Assembly (NCBI GenBank): GCA_041662485.1
Contig: JBAZSJ010000011.1
Coordinates: 49,492-113,491, forward strand
Length of the DNA: 64,000 nt
Direction: 5' to 3'
DNA from: Rariglobus sp041662485
GTDB lineage: Bacteria; Verrucomicrobiota; Verrucomicrobiia; Opitutales; Opitutaceae
Shown piece by piece: positions 24,682 through 35,053 of the stretch. The position numbers and the translations under genes are program-made. Position 1 is the stretch's first letter; the number at the start of each line of letters is the position of its first letter. The notes beneath the pieces are model-generated. The model did no database searches, was not told the origin of the DNA, and worked only from the letters and a program-made list of their open reading frames with translations.

Positions 24682-25632
24682 ATGAAGCACTTCCTCAAAG
24701 AGACTGACTTCAAGCCCCATGAAGTGGCCGAAGTCTTCGCGCTGGCCCGGGATCTCAAGCAAAAGCGCGGACGGCAGCCCTCATCCGTGCTTCAGCACCA
24801 GACGTGGGCGCTGATCTTCTGCAAATCCAGCACGCGCACGCGCGTCTCGTTCGAGGTCGGCGTGCATGAGCTGGGAGGCAATCCGCTTTTCCTCAACAAA
24901 AACGATATCCAGCTCGGTCGCGGCGAGTCCGTCGAGGACACGGCGCGGGTGCTTTCGCGTTTTGTGCACGGTCTGATCGTGCGCACTTACGAGCACAGCG
25001 AGGTCGAGCGGTTGGCGGCAAGCGGCACGATCCCGGTGATCAACGCGCTTACCGATTTTCTGCACCCCTGCCAGATCTATACCGACGCCTTCACGCTCGC
25101 CGAGCGCTGGGCGCCCAAGGGCGGCGATCTGCTCGCTTCGCTCAAGGGCCGTAAGATCGCGTTCCTCGGAGACACCGCCTGCAACATGGCCAATTCGTGG
25201 ATACTGGGCGCGGCGCTCTTTGGCATGAAGATTTCGCTCTCGGGGCCCAAGGGCTTCGAGCCCGGTTCCGAGATCGATGCGCTCCTCAAACAGGAGGGAT
25301 TTGCCAAGAACTACCATTTCACCACCGATCCGCTCGAGGCGGTAAAGGATGCCGACGTGGTTTACACCGACGTCTGGGTGAGCATGGGCAAGGAAGAGGA
25401 GACCAAGCAGCGCATCGCCCAGATGTCGCCCTACGCCGTCACCGGCAAGGTCTTTGCCGCCGCCAAACCCGACGCGTGGTTTATGCACTGCCTGCCGGCC
25501 CACCCGGGCGAGGAGGTCAGCCAGGAGGTCTTGGATAATCCCCGTTCCATCATTTTCGACCAGGCGGAAAACCGCCTGCATGTGCAGAAGGCCATCATGT
25601 CGGCTCTGGCCGAGGCCAAAGCCAAAGGTTGA
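24682..25632 (+). CDS. argF: Ornithine carbamoyltransferase
   Basis: Makes citrulline from ornithine and carbamoyl phosphate (supplied by carAB; carB is at 53 kb). Seen: KSSTRTRVSFEVG near 46 (carbamoyl-phosphate loop STRTR), FLHPCQIYTDA near 128 (HPCQ) and MHCLPAHPGEEV near 270 (the ornithine-site HCLP). The ATG at 24682 (MKHFLKETDF) is standard; an upstream TTG extension is discarded. Third gene of the argBDF run, 67 bp behind argD. Confidence 0.95.
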   Translation: MKHFLKETDFKPHEVAEVFALARDLKQKRGRQPSSVLQHQTWALIFCKSSTRTRVSFEVGVHELGGNPLFLNKNDIQLGRGESVEDTARVLSRFVHGLIVRTYEHSEVERLAASGTIPVINALTDFLHPCQIYTDAFTLAERWAPKGGDLLASLKGRKIAFLGDTACNMANSWILGAALFGMKISLSGPKGFEPGSEIDALLKQEGFAKNYHFTTDPLEAVKDADVVYTDVWVSMGKEEETKQRIAQMSPYAVTGKVFAAAKPDAWFMHCLPAHPGEEVSQEVLDNPRSIIFDQAENRLHVQKAIMSALAEAKAKG

Positions 25633-25657
25633 TGCCCCCTGTTTCGCGCCACTGCGG

Positions 25658-26131
25658 TCAGCGTTGCAAAACGTAGACCAGAGACTGGCCGGATTTGAAG
25701 AAACTGCCGCTGGTTGGGTTGCCGTCGTCGATCAATTTGTCGATGTCGGCCACTTGATCCGACGGGATGGTGTAGTTGTTGATGCGCAGTGACGCGGAAG
25801 TGTCGTCGGTATTAAGCGCCCAAGCCCACGTGCCGCCGATCGGCGTAGGTTGTTTCCAGCGATCAGGTGGAGGCAGGTAACCCGTCAATTCCGATGGCCA
25901 GCCGCCGTTGCCATCGGGAGGCCAGGTGCCTTTGTCGAAGGCGTAATATTCCAATGCGCCTGAAGCGACACGCAGCTCATTGTTCATCAGTGTATTGGTG
26001 CTGCGCCGAAGCAGTTTTTTGTAGGCGGGTATGGCCAATGAGCAAAGGACTCCAATGACGGTTACGACCACGATGATTTCCAGGAGGCTGAAGCCCGAGG
26101 CGGGGCGGGAGAGCGGATGTTGGGTAACCAT
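25658..26131 (-). CDS. Type IV pilin-like / GspG-like pseudopilin, isolated
   Basis: 157 residues with the prepilin motif ASGFSLLEIIVVVTVIGVL (cleavage after Gly, Glu at +5) close to the ATG at 26131, then a C-terminal region with WPPDGNGGWPSELTGYLPPP. It is unlike GspG because the calcium-loop motifs are missing. Its role (minor pilin or independent surface protein) is open. It sits antisense between argF and argG, breaking the arginine cluster, with no pilus genes nearby. The longer frame to 26314 is rejected because it would put 61 unrelated residues before the leader. Confidence 0.8.
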   Translation of the reverse strand: MVTQHPLSRPASGFSLLEIIVVVTVIGVLCSLAIPAYKKLLRRSTNTLMNNELRVASGALEYYAFDKGTWPPDGNGGWPSELTGYLPPPDRWKQPTPIGGTWAWALNTDDTSASLRINNYTIPSDQVADIDKLIDDGNPTSGSFFKSGQSLVYVLQR

Positions 26132-26312
26132 GGCGATTGGTGATTGAAGTGGGATGAGAGCTTGCAGTGCATTTTTTACGCCATTTTTACATTTAAGTGA
26201 TTCATGCGAGCGGGCTCTGTTCGGGGCCGCGAGATTCGGGTGGAATGAAGAGTTGGTGTATTTTGTTTTGCTCCGCTTCGGTTGCTGGCTCACAACGGCT
26301 TCCTTTTTATCC

Positions 26313-27539
<1,227 letters not shown>

Positions 27540-27548
27540 GAGGGGGAA

Positions 27549-27606
27549 GTAGAAGCGGCGTTTCGCCGCTTCGTTCCCGGGGAACGCGGCAAGATGCCGC
27601 GTCTAC
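27549..27606. repeat. REPIN-like GTAG...CTAC hairpin pair
   Basis: GTAG + AAGCGGCGTTTCGCCGCTT, spacer, ACGCGGCAAGATGCCGCGT + CTAC. It is the near twin of the element at 20965. Confidence 0.8.
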
Positions 27607-27613
27607 ATTTATC

Positions 27614-27645
27614 AAGGCGCGTTCCGATGCGGACGCGCCTTTTTT
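27614..27645 (+). terminator. Terminator after argG
   Basis: AAGGCGCGT...ACGCGCCTT stem followed by TTTT. It lies between convergent argG and the LacI-type gene. Confidence 0.8.
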
Positions 27646-27651
27646 GCGCGA

Positions 27652-28746
27652 TCAGGAAAGCCGCTTCAGCAGGTCGGCCATCGGCGGGCCGATTTTTTTG
27701 ACCGTGCCGGCGTCTATCCAGCGACCTTCGACAAGAAGCCGCAACGGCGTCGCCGGCACGCCGCGTTCGCCCGACTGGAAAAGACTGATGAGCAGCTCCA
27801 CGGCGCGCGCGCCGATTTCCTTTTCCTGTTGGTCAATGCCCGACCAGCCGGGATCGAAAATCCGCGAGAGGGTGGCCAGACTCACGTCATTCGGAACGTT
27901 TACGGCCGCTCCTTCCAGCCACGTTTTCACCTCCGAGACGGTGGAAATGATCGCGGTCGGGCGATGGCGATCAAACCAGGCGAGGAAGCGGTCGCGCCAG
28001 GGATTGACCACGGCGGGTTCGTCCCTGCCGTCGATGGTGAAAAAAGGAATCTTCCGGTTTTCGGGCTGCGCATCCTGAAACAGGAAATAGGGTGCCTCGA
28101 AGTTGTGTTCGGCCCGGCGCAGCGTTTCGGACGCGCTGACCATGCCGATGCGGCTGTGTCCGGCCCGGCAAAGCTCGCGCAGGCAGGTGAGGGTTGAGCT
28201 GTGCTGGTGGTTGGCGACGATGTGCAGCCGCGGTGAGAGGAGAGAATAGCCGATGCTCACGCCGGCCAGCGCCTCCATTTGCAGCGTGAGTTCCATCTTG
28301 GCATCGGGCTGAGGCGCGAAAATCAGGCCGCGGATGTTGCGGGCCAGCAGCACGCCGCGGGCGCGCTTGGCGTTGAGCCCCGGTTCAGTCAGCCAGAACT
28401 CCTCGAGCTTGTAGCCCATCGAGGCGGCGAAGGCGGTGGCGCCCTCGAAATAGGCGCGGATGTTTTCCGCATTCTGCCACGCGTTGCGCTCGGGGTAGGT
28501 GTTCACCCAGGCGAAGGTCGAGCGGTAGGCCGGCGTATGCTGCTTGCGGCGATAATGGCTGAGCGCCGTGAGCATCGGGTCGGGCACGTAGGCGAGCCGT
28601 TTGGCGATCGCGCGGATGCGGGCGCGTTTTGCCGGGTCAACGTAGGTGTCGTTCTTGAGCGCGCGCCAGGCGGTGGACACGTGGACGCCGGCCTCGGCGG
28701 CGACTTGTTTCAGGGTGATGCGGGCGGGGTTCGCGGGGTCCGGCAT
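27652..28746 (-). CDS. LacI-family transcriptional regulator
   Basis: 364 residues. An N-terminal LacI helix-turn-helix (ITLKQVAAEAGVHVSTAWRA, about 10-29) is followed by a hinge and a periplasmic-binding-like effector domain with GLIFAPQPDAKMELT and GHSRIGMVSASE. The ATG at 28746 is chosen since the HTH then begins at residue 10; the much longer upstream frame is antisense to the oxidoreductase gene. It is divergent from the oxidoreductase-epimerase-uxaC run (108-bp gap), so it probably controls that operon in response to a sugar or sugar acid; the effector is unknown. Confidence 0.88.
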   Translation of the reverse strand: MPDPANPARITLKQVAAEAGVHVSTAWRALKNDTYVDPAKRARIRAIAKRLAYVPDPMLTALSHYRRKQHTPAYRSTFAWVNTYPERNAWQNAENIRAYFEGATAFAASMGYKLEEFWLTEPGLNAKRARGVLLARNIRGLIFAPQPDAKMELTLQMEALAGVSIGYSLLSPRLHIVANHQHSSTLTCLRELCRAGHSRIGMVSASETLRRAEHNFEAPYFLFQDAQPENRKIPFFTIDGRDEPAVVNPWRDRFLAWFDRHRPTAIISTVSEVKTWLEGAAVNVPNDVSLATLSRIFDPGWSGIDQQEKEIGARAVELLISLFQSGERGVPATPLRLLVEGRWIDAGTVKKIGPPMADLLKRLS

Positions 28747-28854
28747 GAAATAGTTTGCAGATACTCGCCATCGCGCTCTCCAACGCAAGATTTTCGATGG
28801 TTTCCTGCTTTCGCCCCGTCTCCATTCGTCCAATCCGTCTACTCTTTCCTTAAC

Positions 28855-30015
28855 ATGAGCAAAGTCCGCATCGGTATCGTTGGTCTCGGCAACATGGGTT
28901 TCGGCCACGCACAACAACTTCTCGCCGGCAAAATCAGCCGCCTCGAACTCGCCGCCGTGGCGGACACCGAGCCGTCCAAGCTGAAACGCGTGCCCCAGGT
29001 CAAGGGCTTCGCCACCGCCGACGAGATGATCGCCTCGGGTCTCATTGACGCGATTCTCATCGCGACGCCGCACTACGACCACACGACCATCGGCATCAAG
29101 GCGCTCAAGGCCGGCCTGCATGTGCTCGTTGAAAAACCCATCTCGGTGCATCGCGCCGACTGCGAGCGCCTCATCGCCGCGCACACGAACAAGAAGCAGG
29201 TGTTCGCCGCAATGTTCAACCAGCGCACCGACCACTATTACATCAAGATCCGCAATCTTATCAGCAGCGGCGAACTCGGCGAAATCCGCCGCGTGAACTG
29301 GATCATCACAAACTGGTTCCGCACCGAATGCTACTATTCTTCCGGCGGCTGGCGCGCGACCTGGGGCGGCGAGGGCGGCGGCGTGCTGCTCAACCAGTGT
29401 CCGCACAATCTCGATCTCTTCCAGTGGATGTTCGGGTTGCCGGTGAAGGTCCGTTCGCACCTTGGGTTCGGTCGCTATCACAACATCGAGGTCGAGGACG
29501 ACGTCACCGCCTACATGCAGTTTAAGAACGGCGCGACCGGCGTCTTCATCACGTCCACCGGCGAGGCTCCCGGCACCAACCGCCTCGAAATCACCGCCGA
29601 GCGCGGCAAGCTTGTTTACGAGGACGACAAGATCACCTTCACGCGCAACGAGCAGGAGATGTCGAAGTTCAGCCGCACGACCGATCAGGCCTTCGCCACG
29701 CCCGCCACTTGGAACGTTTCCATTCCCGCCATCAACCACGGCGGGCAGCACAACGAGATTCTTCAGAATTTCACCGACGCCATCCTTGACGGGAAGCCTC
29801 TGGTCGCCCCCGCCGCCGAAGGCATCCACTCGGTGGAGCTGGCCAACTCCATGTTGCTCTCCGCCTGGACCGACTCCGAGGTCACGCTTCCCATCGACGG
29901 GAAAAAATACGAGCGCCTGCTCAAGCAAAAGATCGCCGAATCCGCCTCGAAAAAGAAGAAAAAGAAAGTCGTGAAAGTCTCCGGTGACGATTTCGCGAAA
30001 TCCTTCGGGCGTTAA
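28855..30015 (+). CDS. Gfo/Idh/MocA-family NAD(P)-dependent oxidoreductase
   Basis: 386 residues. Rossmann motif GIVGLGNMGFGHAQ at the N-terminus and the family EKPISVHRADCERL near 97-110 (the catalytic Lys of EKP). A C-terminal alpha/beta domain contains GGWRATWGGEGGGVLLNQCP, typical of the sugar-oxidising members common in Opitutaceae. The C-terminus is strongly Lys-rich (SKKKKKKVVK). The substrate is probably a sugar or sugar acid, judging by the neighbouring isomerase and uronate isomerase. Starts at 28855 after the divergent regulator promoter region. Confidence 0.9.
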   Translation: MSKVRIGIVGLGNMGFGHAQQLLAGKISRLELAAVADTEPSKLKRVPQVKGFATADEMIASGLIDAILIATPHYDHTTIGIKALKAGLHVLVEKPISVHRADCERLIAAHTNKKQVFAAMFNQRTDHYYIKIRNLISSGELGEIRRVNWIITNWFRTECYYSSGGWRATWGGEGGGVLLNQCPHNLDLFQWMFGLPVKVRSHLGFGRYHNIEVEDDVTAYMQFKNGATGVFITSTGEAPGTNRLEITAERGKLVYEDDKITFTRNEQEMSKFSRTTDQAFATPATWNVSIPAINHGGQHNEILQNFTDAILDGKPLVAPAAEGIHSVELANSMLLSAWTDSEVTLPIDGKKYERLLKQKIAESASKKKKKKVVKVSGDDFAKSFGR

Positions 30016-30048
30016 CTCATTTCCAGGAAACAAAACCCTATTGCTCCC

Positions 30049-30822
30049 ATGAAACTCTCCCAGGTCGCCATCCAGCTCTACACCCTCCGCGATTTCTGCA
30101 AAACCGCCGCCGACTTCGCCGCCACCATGAAGAAGGTGCGTGAGATCGGCTACACCTCCGTGCAAATCAGCGGTGTCGGCCCCATTCCCGAGGCCGAGAT
30201 CGTCGCGATATGCAAAGCCGAAGGGCTAGTCATCTGCGCCACGCACGAACCGGGCGTGAAGATTCTCGACGAGACCGAGTCGGTCATCGCGCGTCTGCGG
30301 GCCCTTGGCACCAAGCTCACCGCCTACCCGTTCCCCGCCGGCATCGATTTCGACAACCCCGAGCACATCAACACGCTCATCAAGAAGCTCGATATCGCCG
30401 GCGCGAAATTCCGCGCAGCCGGCATGAAGCTCGGCTATCACAATCACGCGAACGAGTTTTACCGTCCCGCCGGCGGCAAGGCGTTCCTTGAGCGTATCTA
30501 CGATGAGACATCGCCCGAAAACATAGTGGCCGAGCTCGACACCTTCTGGGTGCAGCGCGGCGGCGGCGACGTTGTGGAGTGGGTCAAGCGCGTGAAGGGC
30601 CGCACGCCCTTCATACATCTGAAAGATTTCAAAGTGAATCCGGCCGGCGAGATCGCCTTCTGTGAGATCGGCGCGGGCACGCTGCCCTTCAAGCGCATCA
30701 TCGCCGAGGCTGAGGCTGGCGGCTGCGAGTGGTTCATCGTCGAGCAGGACAGCTGCCCCGGCGATCCGTTCGTGTCGATCAAGCAGAGCTTTGATTATAT
30801 CAAGGCCAACTTGGTGGGCTGA
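30049..30822 (+). CDS. Sugar phosphate isomerase/epimerase (xylose-isomerase-like TIM barrel)
   Basis: 257 residues with the AP-endonuclease-2-like fold: VAIQLYTLRDFCKTAADF at the start, KLGYHNHANEF near 127 (metal-binding H.H..E), ELDTFWVQRGGGD near 163 and FIVEQDSCPGDP near 232. Such proteins often pair with Gfo/Idh/MocA dehydrogenases, as here (33 bp behind one). The exact substrate cannot be read from the sequence. 16 bp before uxaC. Confidence 0.87.
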   Translation: MKLSQVAIQLYTLRDFCKTAADFAATMKKVREIGYTSVQISGVGPIPEAEIVAICKAEGLVICATHEPGVKILDETESVIARLRALGTKLTAYPFPAGIDFDNPEHINTLIKKLDIAGAKFRAAGMKLGYHNHANEFYRPAGGKAFLERIYDETSPENIVAELDTFWVQRGGGDVVEWVKRVKGRTPFIHLKDFKVNPAGEIAFCEIGAGTLPFKRIIAEAEAGGCEWFIVEQDSCPGDPFVSIKQSFDYIKANLVG

Positions 30823-30838
30823 CTATTTCACTCCTCCC

Positions 30839-32269
30839 ATGCCCGCCGCCGCACCGTTTCTCCACGACGACTTTCTCCTGACGACGGAATGGGCGCGTCT
30901 GCTCTACCACGGCTCCGCGAAAGCGCAGCCGATCTACGATTACCACTGCCATCTGCCGCCCGACCAGATCGCGGCCAACCGGAAGTTTGAAAACCTCACG
31001 CAGATCTGGCTCGCCGGCGACCACTACAAGTGGCGCGCCCTGCGCTCCGCCGGCGTCAACGAAGACCTGATCACCGGGACGGGCACGAGCGACTACGACA
31101 AGTTTCTCGCCTATTGCCGCATCGTCCCGCAGCTCGTGCGCAATCCGCTGCACCACTGGTCGCATCTCGAGCTCCGTCGTTATTTTGGCATCGATCTCCT
31201 GATCAACGAGGCCAATGCGCCCAAAATCTGGGAGCTCGCCAACGCCAAGCTCGCCACGCCCGCGCTCACGACCCACGGCATCCTGACGTCCAACAAAGTC
31301 GCGGTTGTTTGCACCACCGACGATCCCGCCGATTCGCTGGAGCATCACGTGGCCATCGCTAAGAGTGGGCTGACCACGCGTGTTTATCCGACCTTCCGCG
31401 CCGACAAGCTCATGGCGGTGGGCGCGCCCGCCGTTTTCAACGCCTGGGCCGATGCGCTTGCGGCCCGCGCCGGCGTCGATGTCAACTCCCTCTCCGCGCT
31501 GCTCGACGCCCTCGACAAGCGTCATGCGTTTTTCCACTCGCTGGGCGGACGTTTGTCCGACCATGGGCTTGAAAACCTGCCGGATGTCGATTGCACGGAG
31601 GCCGAGGCCGCCGCGATCTTCACGCAGACGCGCGGAGGACGCGCCGCGACGCCGGAGCAGACCGCCAAGTGGGTTTGGTTTGTCATGGTTTATCTCGGCC
31701 GCCTCGACGCGAAGCGCGGCTGGACGAAGCAGCTTCACCTCGGCGCGTTGCGCAACAACAACAGCCGCCTGCTCAAGCGCATCGGCGCCGACGCCGGCGT
31801 CGATTCCATTGGCGACTTTCCGCAGGCCCGCGCGCTTTCGCGTTACCTCGACACGCTCGACCGTGACAACCAGTTGCCCAAGGTCGTCCTCTACAATCTC
31901 AACCCGGCCGACAACTACGTCTTTGCGGCGATGATCGGCAATTTTCAGGACGGTTCGGTCGCCGGCAAGATCCAGTTCGGCTCAGGCTGGTGGTTCCTCG
32001 ACCAGAAGGAAGGCATGGAAATGCAGCTCAACGCGCTTTCGCAGCTCGGGTTGCTCTCAAAATTTGTAGGTATGCTTACAGACTCGCGTAGTTTCCTTTC
32101 ATACCCGCGCCATGAGTATTTCCGCCGCATTCTCTGCGGTCTCCTCGGGGCCGATGTGGAGGCCGGGCTTATCCCCGCCGACCAAGCGGCGCTGAGCGAA
32201 CTGGTGCAAGATATCTGCTATCGTAACGCGGAGCGGTATTTCGGCCTTCAGGTCGGTCGTTTCAGCTGA
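30839..32269 (+). CDS. uxaC: Uronate isomerase
   Basis: Converts D-glucuronate to fructuronate and D-galacturonate to tagaturonate. 476 residues, typical. Seen: IYDYHCHLPPDQIAAN (metal-binding H.H), VVCTTDDPADSLEHH, FRADKLMAVG, and GSGWWFLDQKEGMEMQLNAL near the C-terminus. The ATG at 30839 fits. It is the third gene of a run controlled by a divergent LacI-type regulator. The next steps for tagaturonate (uxaB, uxaA, kdgK) are encoded at 59-62.8 kb, so the pathway is split over two loci. Confidence 0.95.
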   Translation: MPAAAPFLHDDFLLTTEWARLLYHGSAKAQPIYDYHCHLPPDQIAANRKFENLTQIWLAGDHYKWRALRSAGVNEDLITGTGTSDYDKFLAYCRIVPQLVRNPLHHWSHLELRRYFGIDLLINEANAPKIWELANAKLATPALTTHGILTSNKVAVVCTTDDPADSLEHHVAIAKSGLTTRVYPTFRADKLMAVGAPAVFNAWADALAARAGVDVNSLSALLDALDKRHAFFHSLGGRLSDHGLENLPDVDCTEAEAAAIFTQTRGGRAATPEQTAKWVWFVMVYLGRLDAKRGWTKQLHLGALRNNNSRLLKRIGADAGVDSIGDFPQARALSRYLDTLDRDNQLPKVVLYNLNPADNYVFAAMIGNFQDGSVAGKIQFGSGWWFLDQKEGMEMQLNALSQLGLLSKFVGMLTDSRSFLSYPRHEYFRRILCGLLGADVEAGLIPADQAALSELVQDICYRNAERYFGLQVGRFS

Positions 32270-32365
32270 ATCGACCCTTTTCTGGGGAACCGCCTGCGGT
32301 GCTATGATTTGTTATTAGCATACTTGCTTGCCTGACAGGCCTGAAATAGGCTCGGGTTTTATTGT

Positions 32366-33142
32366 ATGCTGAGTCTTCTTGGACAACACACCCTTGCTAT
32401 AGTCCGTGAACTCGGGGACTTCGGCGTGTTTTTTGGCCGCTCGCTCAGCGCGGCGGTGGGTTCGCGCAAGCTCGGGCGTCGCGTGGTGAGGGCCATTTAC
32501 GAGCAAGGGGTGCGGTGCGTGCCCGTGATTGTGATCGTGGGACTTTTCACCGGTCTCGTGCTGGGACTGCAGGGCTACTACGTGCTCAGCAAGTTCGGCT
32601 CTTCCGGCCTGCTCGGCACGCTGGTGTCGCTGACCTTGGTGCGTGAACTCGCGCCGGTGCTAGCCGCCCTCATGCTCGTCGGACAGGCGGGATCGGCCCT
32701 CGCGGCCGAGCTCGGCATTCAGCGCAACAGCGAGCAGATTGACGCGTTGGAGACCATGGGCGCCGATGTTCACGCCTATTTGATTTCGCCGCGACTGATC
32801 GCCGCCGTGCTGGTGTTTCCCATCCAGTCCGCGTTTTTCTGCCTGATAGGTCTTTTGGGCGGCTACCTTTCCGGTTCCGTGGTGCTGGCGCTTCAGCCCG
32901 GAGTATACTGGTCGGCGGTTTTCCACGCCGTGCATCCGGTGGATGTGCGCGAGTGCATGATCAAGGCGATTGTCTTCGGTCTCCTTACCATCGCGATCTG
33001 CGCCTACAACGGTTTCAACGCGCACCGCCGCAAATCCTCCTCCGGTGCGCGTGCGGTGGGCGCCTCCACCACCCGTGCGGTGGTCATCTCGAGCATCGTG
33101 GTGCTCGCGGCCGACTACGTCATCACCTCTTTCCTCGTCTGA
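32366..33142 (+). CDS. mlaE: MlaE-type lipid ABC transporter permease
   Basis: 258 residues with five to six membrane helices and the family signature LVRELAPVLAALMLVGQAGS near 94-113, followed by AELGIQRNSEQIDALETMGA. Part of the inner-membrane MlaFED complex that moves phospholipids between the inner and outer membranes. First gene of mlaE-F-D-C-A. The ATG at 32366 is preceded by a spacer of 96 bp from uxaC without an obvious terminator. Confidence 0.92.
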   Translation: MLSLLGQHTLAIVRELGDFGVFFGRSLSAAVGSRKLGRRVVRAIYEQGVRCVPVIVIVGLFTGLVLGLQGYYVLSKFGSSGLLGTLVSLTLVRELAPVLAALMLVGQAGSALAAELGIQRNSEQIDALETMGADVHAYLISPRLIAAVLVFPIQSAFFCLIGLLGGYLSGSVVLALQPGVYWSAVFHAVHPVDVRECMIKAIVFGLLTIAICAYNGFNAHRRKSSSGARAVGASTTRAVVISSIVVLAADYVITSFLV

Positions 33143-33145
33143 TCC

Positions 33146-33961
33146 ATGAGCACCGCGACTCCATCCGATCTTTTTCTCGACGTGCGAGGCGTGGCCAAGC
33201 GCTTCGGCGAAAACGTGGTGCTTGCGAGCGTCGATCTCGCCGTGCCGCGCGGCAGCGTGGTCGCGGTGCTGGGCAAGAGCGGCACGGGCAAATCGGTCTT
33301 TCTCAAATGTCTCGCCGGCATCGTGACGCCCGATGCGGGCGAGATCCGATTCGACGGCAAGCCGCTCAATGCGGGCGACGCCGTGTGCCGCGCCGAGTTC
33401 CGGAGCCGCTGCAGCTACCTATTCCAAAGCAACGCGCTGCTCGACTCGCTTACCGTGCTGGAAAATGTCGCGCTTCCGCTGGAAGTCACCACGCAGATCC
33501 CCAACCGCGAGATTCGCGACCGCTGTCTGGAGGCGCTGGGCCAGCTCGATCTCGAAAAACACCGCGACCGCTATCCCGGCCAGTTGTCCGGCGGCATGCA
33601 GAAGCGCCTCGCCCTGGCCCGGGCCATTGTCACGCGGCCCGAGCTCGTGCTGTTCGACGAACCGACCGCCGGTCTCGATCCTTTGCGCCGCAACGCCGTG
33701 TTCGAGATGATCGTGAAATACCAGCGCCAGTTCGGGTTCACCGCCGTGCTGGTGACGCACGATTTGCCCGAGGCGCTCGTCGCCTGCGACCAGGTGGCGC
33801 TGCTTGGCGGCGGCCGCATGCATTTTCAGGGGACGCCCGCCGAGTTCGGCACATCGGATGATCCGACGGTGCGTTCCTTCCGTGACAGTGCCGGCGAGCT
33901 GCGCGATACGGTCGCCGCGCTGCGCCGGGGCGAAACCATCCAAAACCGAAACGATTTATGA
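33146..33961 (+). CDS. mlaF: MlaF-type ABC transporter ATP-binding protein
   Basis: 271 residues with Walker A GKSGTGKS near 44-51, ABC signature LSGGMQKRLALARAI near 146-160, Walker B LVLFDEPTAGLDP near 166-178 and H-loop VTHDLPEAL. It powers lipid transport with the MlaE permease. 3 bp behind mlaE and overlapping mlaD by ATGA. No mlaB-like STAS gene is seen in the operon. Confidence 0.95.
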   Translation: MSTATPSDLFLDVRGVAKRFGENVVLASVDLAVPRGSVVAVLGKSGTGKSVFLKCLAGIVTPDAGEIRFDGKPLNAGDAVCRAEFRSRCSYLFQSNALLDSLTVLENVALPLEVTTQIPNREIRDRCLEALGQLDLEKHRDRYPGQLSGGMQKRLALARAIVTRPELVLFDEPTAGLDPLRRNAVFEMIVKYQRQFGFTAVLVTHDLPEALVACDQVALLGGGRMHFQGTPAEFGTSDDPTVRSFRDSAGELRDTVAALRRGETIQNRNDL

Positions 33962-34422
33962 AACAGTCCAAACTTGAACTGGTGGTCGGCGTATTTGTCC
34001 TCGCCGGCCTGATCGCGGTGGCCTACCTCGCGCTGAAGATCGGCGCCGGTTCCCTTCTAGGCGCCGAAACCTACTCGGTGCGCGCGCGTTTCACCAACAG
34101 CGGCGGGCTCACCACCGGCAGCAACGTCCTTGTCGCCGGCGTGCCGATCGGCCGGGTGGGCGCCATCAAGCTCAACCCCGCCGATTTCAGCGCGCTGGTC
34201 GAACTGAAGCTCGAAAAGGCGGTCAAGCTGCCCACGGACACCATCGCCTCCATCAAGACCTCCGGACTCATCGGAGACAAATACGTGGGGCTCTCCCCGG
34301 GATCGGACGCGGAGTTCCTCGCGCCCGGAGCCACCATCACCGACACCGAGGCGGCGCTTGATATCGAATCGCTTATAAGTCGTTTTGCGTTTGGCAACGT
34401 GGAGAAAAAGGACAGCAAGTAA
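33958..34422 (+). CDS. mlaD: MlaD-type MCE-domain lipid-binding protein
   Basis: 154 residues: one N-terminal membrane helix (LELVVGVFVLAGLIAVAYLA) anchoring a single MCE domain (about 38-115, with VRARFTNSGGLTTGSNVLVA and SIKTSGLIGDKYVGLSPG). In the family, six copies form the hydrophobic pore ring on the periplasmic side of MlaFE. Overlaps mlaF and precedes mlaC. Confidence 0.93.
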   Translation: MKQSKLELVVGVFVLAGLIAVAYLALKIGAGSLLGAETYSVRARFTNSGGLTTGSNVLVAGVPIGRVGAIKLNPADFSALVELKLEKAVKLPTDTIASIKTSGLIGDKYVGLSPGSDAEFLAPGATITDTEAALDIESLISRFAFGNVEKKDSK

Positions 34423-34432
34423 CCCTGTCACC

Positions 34433-35053
34433 ATGCGCTCCGTTCGTCTTTTCCTGTCATTCATCGCCAGTCTCACGGCTTTTGCCGCGATCGCGGCCAC
34501 CCAGCCGTCCGATCCGCTGCCGGTCCTTCGCGGCGCGGTGGACGAGGTGCTCGGCATCGTTTACAGCGGCAAGGCGCAGACCCAGCCTTTTTCCGTCCTG
34601 GTTCGCCCGATCCTGGAGAAGAACTTCAGCTTCGACTTGATCACGCGCCGGGCGGTCGGGCCCGGCTGGCGCCAGTTCACCCCGGAGCAGCAGAAGAAGA
34701 CGACGGCGCTTTTCACCGAGCTCGTGATCCGCACCTATGCTGATCGCTTCGAGGCCGGCGCGCAGCCCGGCATCACCTACGCGACCCCCGTGGAACTCGC
34801 CCCGAACAAGCGCGAACTGCCGACCACCATAGACTACGCCGGCAAAAAATATTCCGTTTCCTACCGCATGGAGCTGGCCGCCGACCAATGGCGCGTCTCC
34901 GACGTCATCATCGAGGGCGTGAGCATGATCAAGAATTACCGCGACCAGTTCGACCCGATGTTCCAGCGCGGCGGTGCCGCCGAGATCATCCGCATCCTCG
35001 AGGAGAAACTCGTGCAAGTCGCCGCCACCCCCGTGCCCGCCCCCGCCAAATGA
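34433..35053 (+). CDS. mlaC: MlaC-type periplasmic lipid carrier
   Basis: 206 residues with a signal peptide (about 1-22, ending AAIAA), then the MlaC/Ttg2D fold: FDLITRRAVGPGWRQFTPEQ near 65-84 and ELVIRTYADRFEAG. It shuttles phospholipid between MlaA and MlaFED. The ATG at 34433 is used. Its stop overlaps the mlaA start (ATGA). Confidence 0.9.
   Translation: MRSVRLFLSFIASLTAFAAIAATQPSDPLPVLRGAVDEVLGIVYSGKAQTQPFSVLVRPILEKNFSFDLITRRAVGPGWRQFTPEQQKKTTALFTELVIRTYADRFEAGAQPGITYATPVELAPNKRELPTTIDYAGKKYSVSYRMELAADQWRVSDVIIEGVSMIKNYRDQFDPMFQRGGAAEIIRILEEKLVQVAATPVPAPAK

Noticed and set aside
22470..24758. 762-codon antisense frame over argB and argD
   Set aside because: Shadow ORF; both sense genes show catalytic motifs.
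27652..30165. Single 837-codon minus-strand protein including the LacI regulator
   Set aside because: The upstream two thirds are antisense to the oxidoreductase; the real start at 28746 places the HTH at the N-terminus.
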